Assembly: GCA_013398955.1 (NCBI GenBank)
Contig: VWPU01012703.1
Coordinates: 124,001 to 188,000, forward strand
Reading direction: 5' to 3'
Source of the DNA: Callaeas wilsoni
Lineage: Eukaryota > Chordata > Aves > Passeriformes > Callaeidae
Length of the DNA: 64,000 bases
In this document: piece by piece, positions 35,691 through 49,139 of the stretch
Layout of the letters: each line of letters opens with the position of its first letter
How positions within the stretch are numbered: the first letter of the stretch is position 1
Translations under genes and position numbers: made by a program
The notes under the pieces: generated by a model
Databases searched by the model: none
Told to the model about the DNA's origin: nothing
The model's input: only the letters and a program-made list of their open reading frames with translations

Positions 35691-38600
35691 TTGCTGCAGC
35701 TTCCCGGGTTGTTTTTCATGCAACACACCTGATTCTTGGTTTATGAGCTCTGCTATGATTATAAATCCCTACTGATGTTTATTTTAAGAGTCTAAATTCC
35801 TTTACTTGTTAACAAATCACTGAATATTAGAGGATCAAGCATTAAACTAAATGATGATTCTGCTGTACATTTTTTCAGAAAATGTGAGGCAGATTTTTAC
35901 TTTAATGTTTCACTATTCTTCCACTGAAATACCATTTCTAATAAGTCAGTGTTGCCTGGTTTTTGAATACCTTGTCACATACTAATCTGAGCTCTCAGAG
36001 GAAACCCCAGACTAGGCTGTTTATAAGCTTCAGTGTGCCCACTAGGAAAAAGCAGTGTATAAACATGGCCATTAATGCACTGTAATAAGCATAAGCACTG
36101 AGTCAAGGTGCTTTGATTCTGGTACAGAATTTGAGGAGAAAATGTAAATGTCTTGGTATAGAATTGTACATCAATTCAAAAGATAATGCAAGTGAGTTAA
36201 GCAGCTTCTGGTTAAAAATTTGTGCAGCTGAATTTTTACGGGATAATACAATGGCTCATATTTGTAAGTGATTTATAGGGTGGGAGTCACCATACCAATT
36301 GCTAGAGATCAGCTCAGCCTTAGTGAAAGACTTTCTCATTAGATTGTTGGGAAGAAATATGTCCAAAGCACTGTGCCTGGTATAAGGAAAGGGAAGAAAA
36401 GCTCAGAGGTCATGAAAAGATCAGGATTCAAATTGCATCTTTGTGCCTATGAGAACTATATGCTGAAGCATTTAACTCTGTTCTATCTCATTAATACTTT
36501 GGTGGGCTCTTCGACTTTATTAATAAGAAGGTATTTCTGCAGTACCCCTCATCTATGGTTTTACTCAACATTCTCCATGTTAAGCTTCAGTTGCAGTTGG
36601 TTTTGTCTTCTAGTCACATTATACTCCTGAGATTATTGCATGGGATAGAAAAAGGCCAAACTGCTGAAAGACGTGTCTGAACTTAGGGACTATTTTGGGT
36701 AATAGAAATCAGAAATAGAGTAGCTGTTAGGTTCTTGAAATATTTTCTAAACAATTCAGAAAATATGTACTAAATAGAGCCACCTTTCTGCACTCTTTAA
36801 ATGAGATAATCAATCTGGGGAAGTGTGGTCAGCACACACCATCCTTCTTTACCGATGAACAATGCCAAATTACTGAATAAAATCCCATCTCCCATGTGTT
36901 CCTCCATGTAGGATAAAGATATCATAGAAAATTACCTAATGATATAATTTAATGCAATAGCTAGGTAAGTTAAAGCAATGAAATACTTCTGATGGTTTCT
37001 TTAGTTCTCTTTTTGTGTCAAAGAAGTTCACAGTAGCTCAAGGGTACTTTTCTAATTGGTTTTCATGAAGTTAAAATACGATAAGGTTTTGCAGCTTTGC
37101 TATAGAAAATAGATATTTCATTTCTTTCACTTATTAAATCTTGTTGTTACATACATCTTGTATTGGTAGTGTACTCCATAGTTAGGAAACATTGTGGTAT
37201 TGAAACACATTTTTAAAATTAATCTTTTTAAATTTGTTCAGCATTATCTCATATTTTTTGAGAGTAAACACAAAGTATCTGTGACTTTGAGTAATAAGCT
37301 TATGATTCTCCCCAGCCTAAAAAGGGCTTGTGAAATTAAACATGAACAGATGATAAAAGCCGGGTGTTGGTTACCTTGTTTTTATGCTGGAACTTCACCA
37401 AAATGCTTGCCAGTGCTTTTCCAAGGCTTCGTTGTCCCTCTGCGTGGTCTATGGCATTGCAGGCCATAACTGGACATCACTTTTTACTCTGGGGCATCCA
37501 GTTCTTGTCCCCTGTGGAACAGCGAGGGTGTGCTGCTCAGACCAGGCACTGCAGGCAGTGTGCTTTGCAGCACCCTGACCTAGTGCTGCTCTGTCACAAT
37601 TCTCTGCTTATGGATGTCTTGGTGAGCACCATGCCAGGTGCAGCACCTCTTAGTGCTGCTTTCTGTCTGGAAAATCAATTGTGATGTCGGTTTTTTGTTT
37701 TTAGTTATTATATAGAAGGACAAAATGGGCCATGCAATCACTCCTGCAGACTTTGGTGTTCTTTCAGCTATTTTTGGGTCTGCGTTGTTCTCCTCTGCCA
37801 GGAACAGAGGAAACGTCTGTGGAAAACTTTCAGCCATGAGCTGGTAGAAGTGAAAAGATTCCTGGGAGAGAATAGCATAGTGACTTTCAAGGAAGGGGAG
37901 GAGACTCTAAAAAATCTGGGAAAGACAAGAGTGTCAGAATATTTATTTGTAGGTCAGAGGAAGGTAGGAGTAAGAGTAATCCTCACAGATGTAATGTGTT
38001 GGTACTTATCCCTCAGCATTTTGAGTGCTTAGAACACCATAAGATTCCCAATTTTAGCACAACAGAACTATGGCTACATTTGGAGAACCAAATGGTACTT
38101 AGGGGAAACACCTTTTATAGGCAGTTTCTAGAATTACAATTAATTAGTGGGAAAGACATAGCTATGGTATGCAGACCACTCATTGCCCTATTTGTTAAAA
38201 ACTCCCAGCTCCAACATGTACTCCACAAAACCCTGGTGTAATTAGGACTTCATGATTTTTCTCATTTGAATTATTTGTTTCTAACTTTCTTGATCTCCTT
38301 ATTTAGTCCAACAATTTTTTATAGGCAAGGTCTAAGGCAGAACGGAGGTGGTGGGTTTGCTGCATAAATGTGTATTTGCCTATGTACAAGAAGATGAATA
38401 TGTTGTGAATGCAGTTAGTTTCCTTTGTGTGTCTGCAGTTTTATAATCAAATCACTTGCCAAACTAGAGACCACAGAGACTCAAATGAAATTCTGAGCCA
38501 AAGAGTAAAAGGTGTAAGAAGGGATAGGAAAGCTGCTTATCTCAAGCATCATCAGGTTTTGATTCAAGAACTACCAAATTTCTCATCGTCGTGATTGTGT

Positions 38601-39114
38601 TTTGTGGCATTTAGGTTTAGAATTTTCTTGCAACGCTGTCTTGATGGATTGTAATAGCTTTTGTAGAATTTGGATACTCAGTGTGGCTGTATAAAACGAG
38701 CTAAACTGCCTGGGAAACAAACAGCTGCAAGAAGGTAATCTGAACAGGAGTCACTTTTTGCCTGAGAGTTTATGGGGTTTTTTAATGCCTTTTTCGTACT
38801 CGGGGGAAGGGATCTTATTGGTCTTGTTTGTTGGTTGCCTGGTTGGTTTTTTACTTTCCCATACATAAAACAGCAAATGGCTAAACCTGACAGTGAAGCG
38901 CAGTCCTGAAGGACGCTTGTCAGTGTCTGCTGTATTTGGGGAACATAATGTGCTGTGTAGAGCAATGCCCTGCTTTGCTGGGAACTAGTCTTTGCCTGCC
39001 TGTCACCCTGCAGTTGAGTCATCTGTTTTGTTCTGCAGTTTTCAGCTCCTGAAAGGATGATGTTTGGGTACTTACTCTGCCTTAACCACGCTGCGAAAAA
39101 GCAGGACCCCTCCA
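35691..39114. other. Non-coding stretch
   Basis: AT-rich unique DNA. A 73-nt stretch at about 38438-38510 follows a good pyrimidine tract and AG and is open, but its donor (GTGTAA) is weak. Nothing else identified. Confidence 0.4.
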
Positions 39115-39495
39115 TCAGAAGGAGAGACAGATGGTGCCTGCCCCGAAGAGCTTACAGGCTGTTTCCAAGCCTGCACTAGCATTCCCAGAACACTTCCAAG
39201 AACTCTTTAGTCCCGCTGTTGGGCAGCAGCGTGTCCTGCCAGCAGCTCCCTGTTCCTGTCCAGGGGGCAGGCAGCTGTGGTGGGCTGGCTCAGCTGCCCT
39301 GGCTGGAGCCGTGCCGCAGGAGCAGCTGCCCCCGCTGCTGCTCTCAGCTGCGCTTCCCTCTGCTGCAGCCCCCCAGCACCTGGGCACGGCCCGGGTCCCT
39401 CGTGTCCCTCCGGCCGCACTGGGAAGGAGGGCAGGGCTTGACCTCAGTGCCTGGTTTCTGCAGGAATCTGTTTCTCTGGACCTTACAGTCATTCA
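39115..39495. other. GC-rich patch, overlapping open frames
   Basis: GC-rich with a small CpG cluster at about 39380-39420. Both strands carry 125-126 codon open frames over nearly the same span, expected from GC composition alone. It could be a weak CpG-type element. No protein domain recognised. Confidence 0.4.
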
Positions 39496-39837
39496 GCTTG
39501 AGGGTATATAAGCTTTCCTATTCTAACTAATCCATAATATCAAAACAGAAAGGGTCTTTTCTCCTTTATGAAATACTATATGTCTATTTGAAGTCATAGT
39601 GAATTAGAACTCTTTTGAGGCTATGAACCATGGTATTCATATGCCACAAGAACAACAGGAGAGGACAGCAGGCATTGCATTTTACATCCTCTGTACAAAA
39701 CGTTTTGCTCTCCTTCCTGTCTCTTAGAAGAACATACTGACCATGTCAAAGCAACTATTTATGTTTTGTCACCATATCATGATTAATTTGTTTTGTTGCT
39801 TGTGGAACAGAAAAATACTGCCTTGGCTTGGGCTGGA

Positions 39838-39867
39838 TGTTCACATCCTGTACTGAGGATGTGAACA
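39838..39867. repeat. Perfect 12-bp inverted repeat, 6-nt loop
   Basis: tgttcacatcct, loop gtactg, then aggatgtgaaca: a perfect 12-bp stem. The stem is too short for a microRNA precursor by itself and the flanks do not extend it. Confidence 0.9.
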
Positions 39868-41626
39868 CCTATGACAGATGTTTCAGATGGTGCCAGACTT
39901 TAGTTCCCCTGCTTTGCTTTTAATTGCTGACAGTCTCCTACAGAAACAGTTAACAAAAATTTAAAACTCCAGAAGCCTCCAGAAACAATGCAACGCTAAT
40001 AGATGGAACAGTCTGTTACTTGCTTAATTAGTTATGTTAAACAACCTGAGCTTTGGTGTTAACAAATTCACTTAATCATAGTAAATAATGAGGATTATAA
40101 TTAAACTTCTGACCTTTTGCCCCTTGCAGAGCTACTAAGTTGTGCCAAGTTTGCCTCACACCTGCTAAATCAGGACTAATCAATGACAGGCAATGGCTGG
40201 ACTAATAATGTATTTGCACCTCTTAGAGGCTCTAGAGGAAGGAAAGCCGGTTCAAACACGCTTTGAGGATCTGGGAAGGAATGTGAACGTTCTCTGCTGT
40301 GGAAAATGACTGCAGAAGTAGGGAAGTGCTGGTACGTGTTGCTCATGCAAATACAGAGTGGCCAAGAAAGCAAATTCTGAGCCCAGGCTGGTTACAGCAT
40401 GCAATCAGGAGCTCTTCCTGAGCCAAGAGGAGTCAGGGGCGTGTGGAACTTAGATTTGTTGCCATTGTTTTCTGAAACTGGATTGGAAAGACTAGACTGA
40501 AAAAGTTGTAAAGACTATGGAAAGCCTTGGAAGAAGTCAGAATCTTCATTATGCAGTAGTACAAATGCATGTCCATAGCACATCAGGTACAATAAGCTGA
40601 TGGGTTCAAAAAGATGCTGTCCAGTGGCCAAGCTATTCCAGGGCTGAACAGTACTGGCTTCACATTTTGCACCCTTTCTGCTGCCTGAGATCAAGGAGTG
40701 CATTTCCTCTTTACAGGTCTAGTGACATTAACTACATGTATTCATCCACAGCATAAAACTATCAACCCAAAATACGACAATACTGGCTGGCAGGGGTCCA
40801 GAGTGTATTTATAAGTAATTTGCATGAAAATACTTTGTTTGGATATATATGTTCTGATCTGATAAGTGAGGAGAAAGCTTTGCCCTTAGTTTCCCTTTCT
40901 TCCTCGCTCTTTTTTCCTTAGAGCTGTAGTGCACACTACCTCTCATTCAGCATATTTTTGCAGTTGCCCATCTTCTCTGTGGCGTTGCTTTGGTTTCGGT
41001 CTAAATAAAAGCCGAGTGTGCCCATCTGTGGAGGATGAAAAGGGAAGAAAAACCAACCCAACCCCGAACTTAGTTTCCTAAGGTAGCTGCTAATTGCAAG
41101 TTTCCCAAGAATTGCTTTGTGGGTTGGAGCAGGATAGCGCAAGTTCCCCTTGCCTCAGACCTCTGTGCCAAAGGACGGTTTCCAGCCCCGTGGGGAATGC
41201 AGCAAGGGAGTGTGGAGAAATGGCACTGCTCAGGAATACGGGGCTGCTTGGAGCAGAGACCCCCACATGAAGAACCTGAGCTGGGAGCCAAGCCCTGCCA
41301 TGGGAGGATTAGCACTGCTCCCGTGAAGAGCATCAGCTCTCCTGCAGCCATTGCTATAGTAACAGGCTGTAGGAATCTTCTCTGCTGTAATTAATTTGGG
41401 AAAATTACCTCCCTGTGATAAAAGCAGGACCACCAAGCACACAGCTAAATAGGTTTAGATTGTTTCCCTTATGCTAAAACCACTGAGACTGCTGCAGTAG
41501 ACAGCAGTGGGTGAAGAGCTGTGTTATCAGAGGTCTCAAACAGCAGCAGCAGCTGCAGTCACAACCATGTGGTTTAATTCAGAGCCCCAAGTTTCCTATG
41601 TTCCCCAATTTTTAATAAAATCTAAA
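39868..41626. other. Non-coding stretch
   Basis: Mixed composition, no recognised gene or repeat. Overlapping open frames at 41070-41442 on both strands follow a locally GC-richer patch. Confidence 0.4.
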
Positions 41627-41775
41627 TCATTAAAAAAACCCTAGCAAAATACCACTGCAACAAAAAAAACCTGAAACCAAAAAAACCTGAACAACCTCCC
41701 CCAATACAACAACAAAAACCAACTCCCCAAAAAACTAAAAACAAAAAAAGCCCAAACCAACCAACCAAAACCCCT
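41627..41775. repeat. A/C low-complexity tract
   Basis: About 150 bp made almost entirely of A and C on the plus strand, with words such as aaaaaacctg, caacaaaaacc and ccaaccaacc. It is not a clean microsatellite. The minus strand is therefore a T/G run, which gives a spurious Phe/Gly/Leu/Val-rich minus frame. Degenerate (AAAC)n or (AACC)n origin is likely. Confidence 0.85.
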
Positions 41776-43689
41776 GTTGACCTTGGATGTCTTTGACAGA
41801 ATCTGCTCAATATATCCTGGATCTGGGGCACTTATTTTTAGGAAGCAATGGATAAAGCCAAGGAAAAATTGATACTTCTAGCTACGAAAAAGACTTTGAG
41901 AAAGATGTTGTGAAACGTTTGATGGCGGCTGCAGACTAGGGGCATGCTGGAGCTGCTTCTAGTTTACTTAAGTGCCTCAGGCAGAAATTTGTTTGCCTGC
42001 AGAAACCGAACATTAGAGAAGGAAGCTATAAGCTATCCACCAGCAATATAAGAAGCACTAGGAATGAATATGTCAAACCTGACTTGTAATGAATCTACTC
42101 TGGAGCCTATGATATCTCTTTAGATATGCTTAGTCTTGTCTGAGATAGGAATAAACTTTTTGATGAGTATAATGAATGCCTGTGAATAAGGGAAGGCCTC
42201 AAGTTGCACAGGAAATGCAGCTACAAGAAATAAATAGCTATTGCAGTCTGGTGAGATTTAACAGCTTAAGATGCAATCAGCAGTTGTGTGGTACTGGAGC
42301 TGGTATCTGTACACATTAAAGCAGGATCCCAGGAGCAATTCCAGAACAGTGACAGAAGCCAATGGAATGGATTATCCATTTTTAAGCCTGAGCATAGGGG
42401 CCCCAATTTTATCCTGGGACCTCACTGTGGCAGGTTCTATTTAAATGCAAAACTTAGAGATTTTCTTCTGAAAAGATCATTATGTTCATGTTAGGAATGA
42501 GGCAGATCCAGTTGGTGCTGCAGTATGAACACATTTATGATTTATTTAACATTTACACTGATGGCAAACAGGTTGGGCCCCACTTTTACATGCAGCTGAA
42601 AAACACAGAATGAGGGCTAATGCTGTCTAAAAGGTGTGATGAGAATGCAAGAAAAGCAAACAAGATGGTTAAACAGCAGAAAGAAACAATGCAGGCAGTT
42701 GGGAAGGTTGTCATGTTGGTGTGCTTTTAAGAAAGGTTTGAACTGGGCTTTGCACCCGTAGCTCATGGGAGCAGTTTGTGCAGAGCAGCTGCTGAAAACT
42801 GCTGTAAAACGATAATTTCTTGTTGTTCACAAATTGTTGTGACCTTCATATTGCACCTAATGAAGGTTGTTGGTATCGACATGTGCAAAATTAGACATAA
42901 AACTTGGCCCAGTTCTTGTCAGGAGAAGCTGGGAGTGAATTATTACAAAATTGCTTAAAAGGAAAGCAAGAAGTCTAAACCCCATATTACTATTCCTATA
43001 AAATCTTGTCATTTTCCCCGGACAAGATACCAAGGTTTAGAACCACAGCATTATAATATCTATAAACATTTAGAATAAATAAAATATTGTCCTTTTGGTT
43101 TGTTTTAGATTGCTCTATAATTAACTAATGTGCTTTCCTGAAACCGGTTTTATATTGTCTTAATGGCTTTGGCTACAGAATGAGATCACCAACTAAATGC
43201 CTAACCACAAGGACCTTTAATGATCTTTTAGGAAGCTCTGCATTACCTTGGACTGAAAAATTTTGCTGCTGCACAGTAACACTTACATGCACTACTGAAT
43301 GCTCATATTGCATAAGAATCATGATAATGAAATTCCACATACAAGTATTCATTTCTGTGTTGTCAATACTCCATGACAGTTTCAGGAACAGGGGCTTTTT
43401 TGTAATTTCTTTTTAATAACCTGGTTCAGCAATGTACTGAGAAAGCATTTAAGAGGTGGATGCTGAAGCTCTATAAATGTGATATATAACAGTTGAGGAT
43501 TTGTCCCTGTGGCACTTAAGATATAGTTACCTGCTTTCCTGAATTGAGACCACAGAGAACTACATCACATTAAGGTGGTTAAGAGTGCATAAAATATTTC
43601 AAGGGGGTTAAAGTGAGGGTAGGGTTGGTGATGGCTGTTCTTAATAATTTAGGGAAAAAATAGAAGCAACATAAACACAGAAACAGACT
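41776..43689. other. Non-coding stretch
   Basis: AT-rich unique DNA with short chance open frames only. Confidence 0.45.
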
Positions 43690-43930
43690 TTGCCTTCAGA
43701 GATAAAACCTTTTAATAATTAAACTTTTATCACAGGAGATGTTTGATATCATTAGTAAATCTTTTCTCCCCACTGAAGGAATTCAGTGGCCTATAAAGCA
43801 ATTACAATTCAGAATCATCATTTCATTTAATAGCCTGTAGCATTGTTCTTGGGTTCTGTTCACTCTGGACAGTGTAATTTTAATTAACTCATGTGGTACC
43901 TTATTGGGCTTTGTTATAGAGAAGCTAGAG
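43690..43930. promoter_or_regulatory. Conserved-element-like AT-rich block
   Basis: Non-repetitive AT-rich DNA with TAATAATTAAA, CAATTACAATT and TTTTAATTAACTC homeodomain-type words and a TTATCACA word. Resembles vertebrate non-coding elements in style; conservation is untested. Confidence 0.15.
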
Positions 43931-46900
43931 GTCACCAAATGCAGTCCATTCTACTGTAATGTGTTTGTTTGTTTAATTATACTTATCCTGCCTTGCTTTC
44001 TCCACTAAAACTGGATCCTGACAGCAGTTAATTTATTATATTTCCATCACTGAGTGTTTTTATATAGTAGATGATAACGTAGGAATCTTTTGAGGGGGGA
44101 AAACCAACCAAGTTTTATAACTTACAACAACAAAAAATGCTTCCTTTCATTAAGTTTTTGGGGAGTAAACTTGATTAGATCTTAATATTTCAATGAAATG
44201 TGAGTAGTGAAAGCTTGTTTATTGATTTGTCAGCAAAGAGATGTGTCCTGCTGCCTGTTTGGATTTCAGGTGTGCACTGCCTTCCTTCTCTGTCCTCAGA
44301 AGAGTGATGTGCAATGGCAGAGACCACCAGGCTTTCCTGTGTGCCCTTCTCATACCCATGACTGCTATTTCAGCTCATATTATTTGGAATTCCTGCATGC
44401 TTTTGGCTGAGAAAGTTTCCAGAAATTACCCGGAAAAAGTGGAAGTCTAAAGTTTGACCGGTTGTCTTTAGGAAGCAAACAGTATCCCATATGTAATAGC
44501 TTTGCGTGGTGTAAATTTACAAGAGGAGGGTACTTCAGAAGTGACAAATAATATTCAGCAGTGAAAAGAATGAGGAGCTTCCTTTTGAGCAACTCTCCAT
44601 GTTTGGAGGGTGTGGGTTGCTGAAGCTGGCAGGAATATTCAGGAGATGTGTCTATGATCCTGCCAACAAACCTTTTCATCCTCTGAATATTTAGATAAGA
44701 ACTGAGATTAATTATTTCAGTCTAAAATAATTTGACTTTTATTCTAAAAAAGTCATGAAGCAGAATCTGGCAGGAAAAGTAATGCCTTTACTCTTAACAG
44801 TCCTGTAAGACTGTGCTAACTATTCTTTAAGCAATGAATTCCTTTTCATGTCTGTTGAATAGCTGCAGCGAGTTGTCTGCATGATTTATAGGCTACTTGC
44901 CTGACGATTCTGGGGTAGTTAGTTGGTCTCATACACTGTTGTACCATTTTGTGAATATATTATCAGTTGCTGAAGTCTCTGTTCTCTTTGGATTTTCACG
45001 TTGTGAAGTTTCTGAAAGGACAAGGAGGAATGAGATGCTGGAGGAAGTCAGAGAATAGCATTGTCAAAACAGTCAGGCTGACACAGTTCTATTTCCAAAA
45101 GCAGCTTAGCTTGCTTAGGTGTCAGGAGACAAATAGGTTTCTGAAATCAGGTTCCTGAACACCTAAATCATTCTTGACAGCGTTTAAAACTTCTGCATGT
45201 CAAATGCACTTGTTTAAGTTCTCCCCTTCTTGAATTTGGAGTAAGTTTAGCTTTTTGAACTAACGCATACAAAATCTTTGACTTCAATAGAATTTATTTT
45301 TTTTTGTTTAATTAGACATGTAAGCAAACATTATGAAGACCACAGTCTAACAGGCCATGTGCAGCACAGGAATGCGTTCTTTGGCTGTGAGGTTACCTCA
45401 TGAGTTTTCATAAATGTAACATTGAATTCCAGTTAATATAAATGTACCAAGGTCTGAAGCACACTCTGTTTGCTGAGCTGGCTTCTACTGAGTATAGCAG
45501 GAAGGTTCATAACCCAACCCTCTCCTTTTTGGGGGCAAGAGGATGGCCATAGTTTGATGTGGCGCTCAATTACCTCTTGTATTTGTGAGCTGCAGATTAC
45601 CCGTGGCACAGACACCCTCCCCAAGCTCTCACAAGTTTATTGGGCCACGTACAGCACCTTGCAAGCATAGCATGAATGTCACCCTTAGAACAGCCCAGAG
45701 AGTCTTGCAGCTGCTTTGTTCTGCAAAAACTCCTGACTGTGTTGGTTCTGTGGCAGTTCTGTACAGAGTCCCTTGGGTGGCTGTCCTGTGCCCCTGCTTG
45801 CCTGGTGGAGAACAGGAGGCTCTCATATACATGCACAGGGAACAGAATTAGTAGGAGCCGAGAGATAAGATAACCACTCTTAAATGTAGAAGTGGTTATT
45901 AGAAGGGAGATTATTTCTTGCTGATATAGTCAGTAAAATTCTTTATAGAAGTGGCTGAAGTAGGAGTAGGAAATTATGGCGAGCACGGAGCTGCAGTGTT
46001 ATGACTCAACATTTAAAATAAGAGTCAACAAATGCATAAATTACCATGGCAGTGCAGTGCATTCTGCACCATTAAAATATTTGAAAGACTTATTTATACT
46101 CAGGTTGACCGAGCTAATGTTTTTGCATAATATGAGTAGCATGAGTTTTCAACTGTTTGTATTTAATATTCTACAATAAGATTTTAGTTGCATTTATCTT
46201 GAAAAACATGAAGAAGTGCACAGGCTTATTCCTGGTGTAAATGGGCACTCGCTGCTGAAGGTGTTTGTAGCCCTTGGTGTTTTCCACTGTCGGTTCTGGT
46301 ATCCCAGCGGTGCCTGAAGGATCTGAAGGCAGCTCTGTCCTGCCGGGGCAGGAATCCTACTCCCTGGGGCAGGACTGGAGGGCTTGGCACCCCCAGGCCA
46401 CCAGCACCATCCTCTGGCTCCACCTCACCCCACGAGTGTCTCGTGGAACCACGTGTGTGCCACTGGCATCGCCAAAGTTGTGTCTGGTGAGTGTCCTCGT
46501 GGAAAAGTGAAGCTTGAGTGTAGGCTGGGGAGAGGAAGGAGGCAAAGCAGACAAAGGAGGAGCCCATTTGTTTATTATCTTACATGTGTATTTCATACTG
46601 AACATCTTGCTCTCTCTCTGCTGTTAATGTGCCCGTACTGGGTGGCAATAAGGAAACCAGTCTGATGACTGTATAGCACAGTAGTTAAAATCTTACTGTT
46701 AAAAAGATAAAACTGGGCTACACACCTCCTGTTAAACCTCAATCTTGCCTTTAAACCTTTCAGCTGATGTCAGAGCTCAGGATGGTTCTATATAATCAAA
46801 AGTTTTTTCCAAGAAAAACAAATCTCTGTTGAGGATGAAATTGGGAGTCTTTCCATACTACAGCGTGGTGCACAACCACGCAGATTGCTGAAACAAGCAT

Positions 46901-48937
46901 TTCAGTGTCAGTGTAAAGGGACACAGCTGCACAGGTGAGAGTTCAGGGCTGCATTCAGGACAGAGCCACACAGCTCACAAACTACCAGAGCAGGACCTGC
47001 ATTTTGACTTAAGGGTGGCCTTGTTTAAGGAAATAACTTGGGCAGTTTCTTAAATTCTATTCTGGTTTACAGCTAATTGAAAAATGTGCACATTACACTT
47101 TCTGAGGGTTTTCCTGTTCTCTTGAGAAGGAATTGGGGTCTTAAGGTAGCCTAATTTGATATACATATGCTTGTGTTATCACAAGTTATTCAATTTAAAA
47201 TACAAGTCTACATTTTCTGGATTCCCCCCCCAAAAAAAATCACTTTTCATCTTCAGTGTCTTGAAAATATCAGATCAAAATGCTGACAGAGGCAAGAAAA
47301 ACTAGAATGTATCTAAATTTACATATTGTTTTATTACAGAAACAATGTTATTCTCACTATTCTCATTTAGCTGTCATTCTTCAAAGCATCATAACTCATT
47401 GCATAGTCAGCACAAGTCATGTGATATCATTTATGTCTTCCTTGTATTTTTCATGCAGTAATTTACCCCTTGAGTTACTCTTAATTTACCCAAATGAATT
47501 ACAATCAATGCAAGTGTTAAAGTTGACATTGAGGTGTATAGTTTAAAGTTTTGTTTTTTCGGAGTATTTTTCTCAAGGTCTCAAATGGCCACAGGGTAGG
47601 AAGAAGTAAAAGTCATACACTTGAAAAAAACCCCAAGTTGCTTTTGAATCCTTGTCAGTGCTTGTGGTGAGGTGTTCCCTCTGTTTGTGAGGTCCTGCCT
47701 GGGGAACATCAGCAGGAGCTGTGCCCTGGGTGTCCCTTCCAGGCAGGGCTGGGAGCCCCTGCAGCGCCTCAATGGGACTGGATCTGACTCTGCCAGGACA
47801 AACGAAGGGATTTTAGGAAGGGCTGTCAGGGTACATTCACCTGCTGAGGGAGCAGCACCAAGGTTGTCTCTTGCGTTTTCTAAGGGAAAACTCTTATGTG
47901 AGGGCTGTGATTTTTGGAGAAAAAAATGCTTCTGTGGACAAAAGGAGAAGGCAAAGACCTATTTCACCCTTGATGAACCATCCTGTCTGAAAGAGTATGG
48001 AATGTTTTTTACTTCTGGTGTATAATAACACCTTCGTGCTGAGGTGTGGCAGGATAAAACCCTCTCCCTCGGGAAGGCGATGGGGGTCTCAGTGAAACCC
48101 CAGCTCCAGCACTGGAGGCCGATGGAACAAAGCACACGGGCACCAGCTGTGCGTTATTTTACTGTAACATGACTGGCATTTCCCTCCAGTCCTGGTCTGC
48201 TGGGTTACAGAAGATCTCCAGCCAGGACAAGAGACTGCTCTGATATTTTCTATACTTGATCTTTTGCTAAACTGAAAGTGAACTGACTGAAGCATAAAAT
48301 ATTCTGGCCAATCTTTCTCTTGTTTCAGGCGTTTATTTCATGTATTCCCCTGGTTAGGTGTCTAGAAAGGATCAACTGATGAGCTCAGGGACTCTTCAGA
48401 CCTAATAGGACTAAGATTAATCACCTATAACTAACTGTTAGAAGAGAGTGAGTTGTTAAATTGCTCTATCATATCATGTTAAATAAAAGTTATTATTTTG
48501 AGCAGAATGAAAGTAGTTCGAGACCATGGGAAACATTTTCCAAGCTATCAAAGTGAAGGACTGACTTAAAATGAAAATATATTTGGGGGGAAAAAAAAGA
48601 CCAAAAACAAGTTGAATTTGAAATAGAGTGGCTGTTTGATCTGAAGAAAGTTTAATGTTTCCAAACAATGGTCTACACACAATGATTGCTGTGGTCAAGT
48701 AGAGTTGTAGCTATGTAAGACTTTGAGTCTTCTATTTTAATAGATATAGAAAATTGGTAGACAAAAATAGTTGGAAAGCATGACAGGAGTTTTAAAAGTA
48801 ATATTTTTGAACATGCTATTGGTAGAATGAAATGTTTTTGTGAATACTGACCACTAGATCTTCTCTGTCAGAATACTACAGCTATATCAATTTTTTTCCT
48901 TGGAGCTTTTGTCACTCTTGTTTTAGACATGGCTCAC
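43931..48937. other. Long non-coding stretch
   Basis: Mixed AT-rich DNA with GC-richer patches at 46260-46570 and 47660-48130, where overlapping frames are open on both strands. A perfect small hairpin GCGTGGT-gcaca-ACCACGC lies at 46863-46881, and a C8A8 homopolymer junction at 47224-47239. No gene recognised. Confidence 0.4.
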
Positions 48938-49139
48938 CTAAAATATCCCACATAATAAAAGGAAGATGTTTGGTTTACATTCTCTCCTTGTTCATCATCA
49001 CCCGCAGCTGCTGCAGTTTGGAAAAGCACAGTAAGCTTGTTGACAATATTCCTTCTTATTGTGCTTGATGTGTCTAATGATAAATTCTGCTTCACTCTCA
49101 AGAGATTAAATTCAGGGTCTTTTTTACGTCTTGTATATC
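48938..49139 (-). CDS. Candidate 202-nt coding exon, protein unknown
   Basis: Best exon candidate on the minus strand. Read on that strand, an excellent acceptor (ttatttcttcttttag) is followed by 202 nt open in one frame, ending at TTTTAG with a GTGAGCC donor. The frame enters with two bases of a codon and leaves with two (phase 1 in, phase 2 out). The predicted segment starts YTRRKKDPEF, has a middle LTVLFQTAAAAGDDEQ and ends SSFYYVGYF; it holds a possible N-glycosylation sequon (NQTS). Context is AT-rich, where 67 open codons are uncommon, yet the donor itself supplies the TGA that ends the chance frame. I cannot name the protein. It could be one exon of the gene that also uses the 54.45-kb segment. 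Confidence 0.35.

Noticed and set aside
38438..38510. Plus-strand 73-nt exon-like stretch
   Set aside because: Good acceptor but the donor GTGTAA is poor and no partner exon fits.
39115..39511. Paired 125-126 codon frames on opposite strands
   Set aside because: GC-rich composition opens both strands; neither has recognised motifs.
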